Below are positions 14,380-15,041 of a stretch of DNA of 15,041 nucleotides, piece after piece (the stretch's first letter is position 1; the number at the start of each line of letters is the position of its first letter). The position numbers and the translations under genes were made by a program. Source of the DNA: Clostridiales bacterium (GTDB taxonomy: Bacteria; Bacillota; Clostridia; Oscillospirales; QAMX01); contig JAAZBA010000375.1 of NCBI GenBank assembly GCA_012514045.1, positions 1-15,041 on the forward strand, read 5' to 3'. The notes under the pieces are model-generated. The model did no database searches, was not told the origin of the DNA, and saw nothing but the letters and a program-made list of their open reading frames with translations.

Positions 14380-14550
14380 ACACATGAGATAGTGTGTTGT
14401 TCAGGATGGAAATGCGGTTAAAATGACAGCTCTGCCTCCGATGTTTTGACCAACATCATATCGCGTTAAGTATTTTACTTACCCGCTTCCAAAAGAAGGG
14501 TAGAGTGTACTATAAAGTTATTATAAATTGAGTATCTACCAGTAAATGCA

Positions 14551-14579
14551 TTGACTTTTCGACTAATTTGTAATATTAT
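14551..14579 (+). promoter_or_regulatory. Predicted promoter for the MalT/LuxR-like gene
   Basis: TTGACT (14551-14556) and TATTAT (14574-14579) are 17 bases apart, a good vegetative promoter match. The transcript would begin near 14586, giving a leader of about 60 bases before the ATG at 14648. Confidence 0.65.
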
Positions 14580-14647
14580 ATCACAAAGACATACTGGCAG
14601 GAATAGGCTCAAATGCGCCCCGAAATACGTAGCGAAAGGAGCTTTAT

Positions 14648-15041
14648 ATGGGAAATTCGCACTTAGACGGTATATTCATAACACAGCGTCTAAAAGCCAA
14701 ACTTTCCAAAATTAGCAGTTACCCGATTACAACTGTTATTGCTCCTATGGGATATGGAAAAACGACCGCTATCAGATGGTGGTCGACACGCAGAACGAAA
14801 AATAACGAATCGTCCCTGTTTTTTAAGCAGATAATAATGACGGATTCCATTTCGGACTTTTGGAAGGGCTTTTGCAGGATGTTCAGAAGATTCCCCAATC
14901 TTTACGAACAATTGATGACACTTGCCTATCCCAGAGATATCCGATCACTTTCCATGTGTTCGGAGATTTTGAATTCCGCTTTATCAGAGTATAAAACAAG
15001 TTTTTATTTTATCTTTGACGATCTCCACCTTCTGCCTTCAA
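14648..15041 (+). CDS. MalT/LuxR-type ATP-binding transcriptional regulator, 3' end missing
   Basis: The first 131 residues of a large signal-responsive (STAND-type) regulator are present; the frame is open to the window end. AAAGGAG at 14635-14641 lies 6 bases from the ATG. The start is cytoplasmic, with no signal peptide. Walker A is APMGYGKTT (32-40), matching the MalT-type PAGYGKTT. A probable Walker B is FIFDDLHLL (121-129). Segments such as RWWSTR and DFWKGFCRMF look like LuxR-family regulators of gut Firmicutes, which usually have 800-900 residues with a C-terminal LuxR helix-turn-helix; that domain is not visible here. By hand count of three 60-base lines it is about 41% G+C, lower than sampled stretches of argB (about 58%) and the glycerate kinase gene (about 53%). 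Target genes are unknown; it reads away from the operon behind it. Confidence 0.82.
   Translation, partial: MGNSHLDGIFITQRLKAKLSKISSYPITTVIAPMGYGKTTAIRWWSTRRTKNNESSLFFKQIIMTDSISDFWKGFCRMFRRFPNLYEQLMTLAYPRDIRSLSMCSEILNSALSEYKTSFYFIFDDLHLLPS

Larger units (their letters stand above)
14243..14647. other. Spacer of about 400 bases, A+T-rich, no firm gene
   Basis: No convincing full gene is present on either strand. It holds a 39-codon basic ORF (14260-14379, listed separately), a 6-bp inverted repeat (GATGTT at 14440-14445 and AACATC at 14452-14457) without a T-run, and a promoter near its end. The base composition is visibly more A+T-rich than the upstream operons. Confidence 0.6.

Noticed and set aside
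14440..14457. Inverted repeat GATGTT / AACATC in the spacer as a terminator
   Set aside because: The stem is only 6 bp and no T-run follows; it could be an operator or chance.

Overview
The window reads as part of a chromosome from an anaerobic, probably gut-associated member of the Bacillota (Clostridia). This is inferred from strong AAGGAG-type ribosome binding sites, TTG and GTG starts, an ArgC-J-B-D-F arginine cluster of clostridial style, a URO-D-like methyltransferase, and a MalT/LuxR-type regulator of a kind common in gut Firmicutes. Most genes are moderately G+C-rich. No tRNA, rRNA, CRISPR array, IS element or phage gene was seen.

Region 1 (1-7124, + strand) is an arginine-biosynthesis operon cut at its 5' end: argC (partial), argJ, argB, a sulfatase, a Nudix-argD fusion, and argF. 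It is closed by a perfect 18-bp intrinsic terminator. ArgJ recycles the acetyl group (cyclic pathway). ArgB carries the N-terminal helix typical of arginine-inhibited kinases, so feedback control at ArgB is expected. Two genes unrelated to arginine, a Cys-type sulfatase and a Nudix hydrolase, sit between argB and argD. The Nudix frame runs straight into argD without a stop, yet a good ribosome binding site and ATG remain at the argD junction.

Region 2 (7131-14242) begins with a minus-strand URO-D-family methyltransferase-like gene, divergent from a + strand operon. That operon holds two tandemly duplicated amidohydrolases, a Gfo/Idh/MocA dehydrogenase, a glycerate 2-kinase, and a two-gene ABC exporter whose ATPase is unusually degenerate. 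Recognisable sigma-A-type promoters face both ways from the 200-base divergent spacer. The operon genes are packed with 0-18 base gaps or overlaps and end at an intrinsic terminator (14183-14242). The first four operon genes look like a degradation route for an unidentified sugar acid or related carboxylate that could deliver glycerate to glycolysis. The substrate cannot be read from the sequence.

Region 3 (14243-15041) is more A+T-rich. It has about 400 bases of spacer with a doubtful 39-codon ORF and a promoter, then the start of a MalT/LuxR-like ATP-binding regulator that runs off the window.
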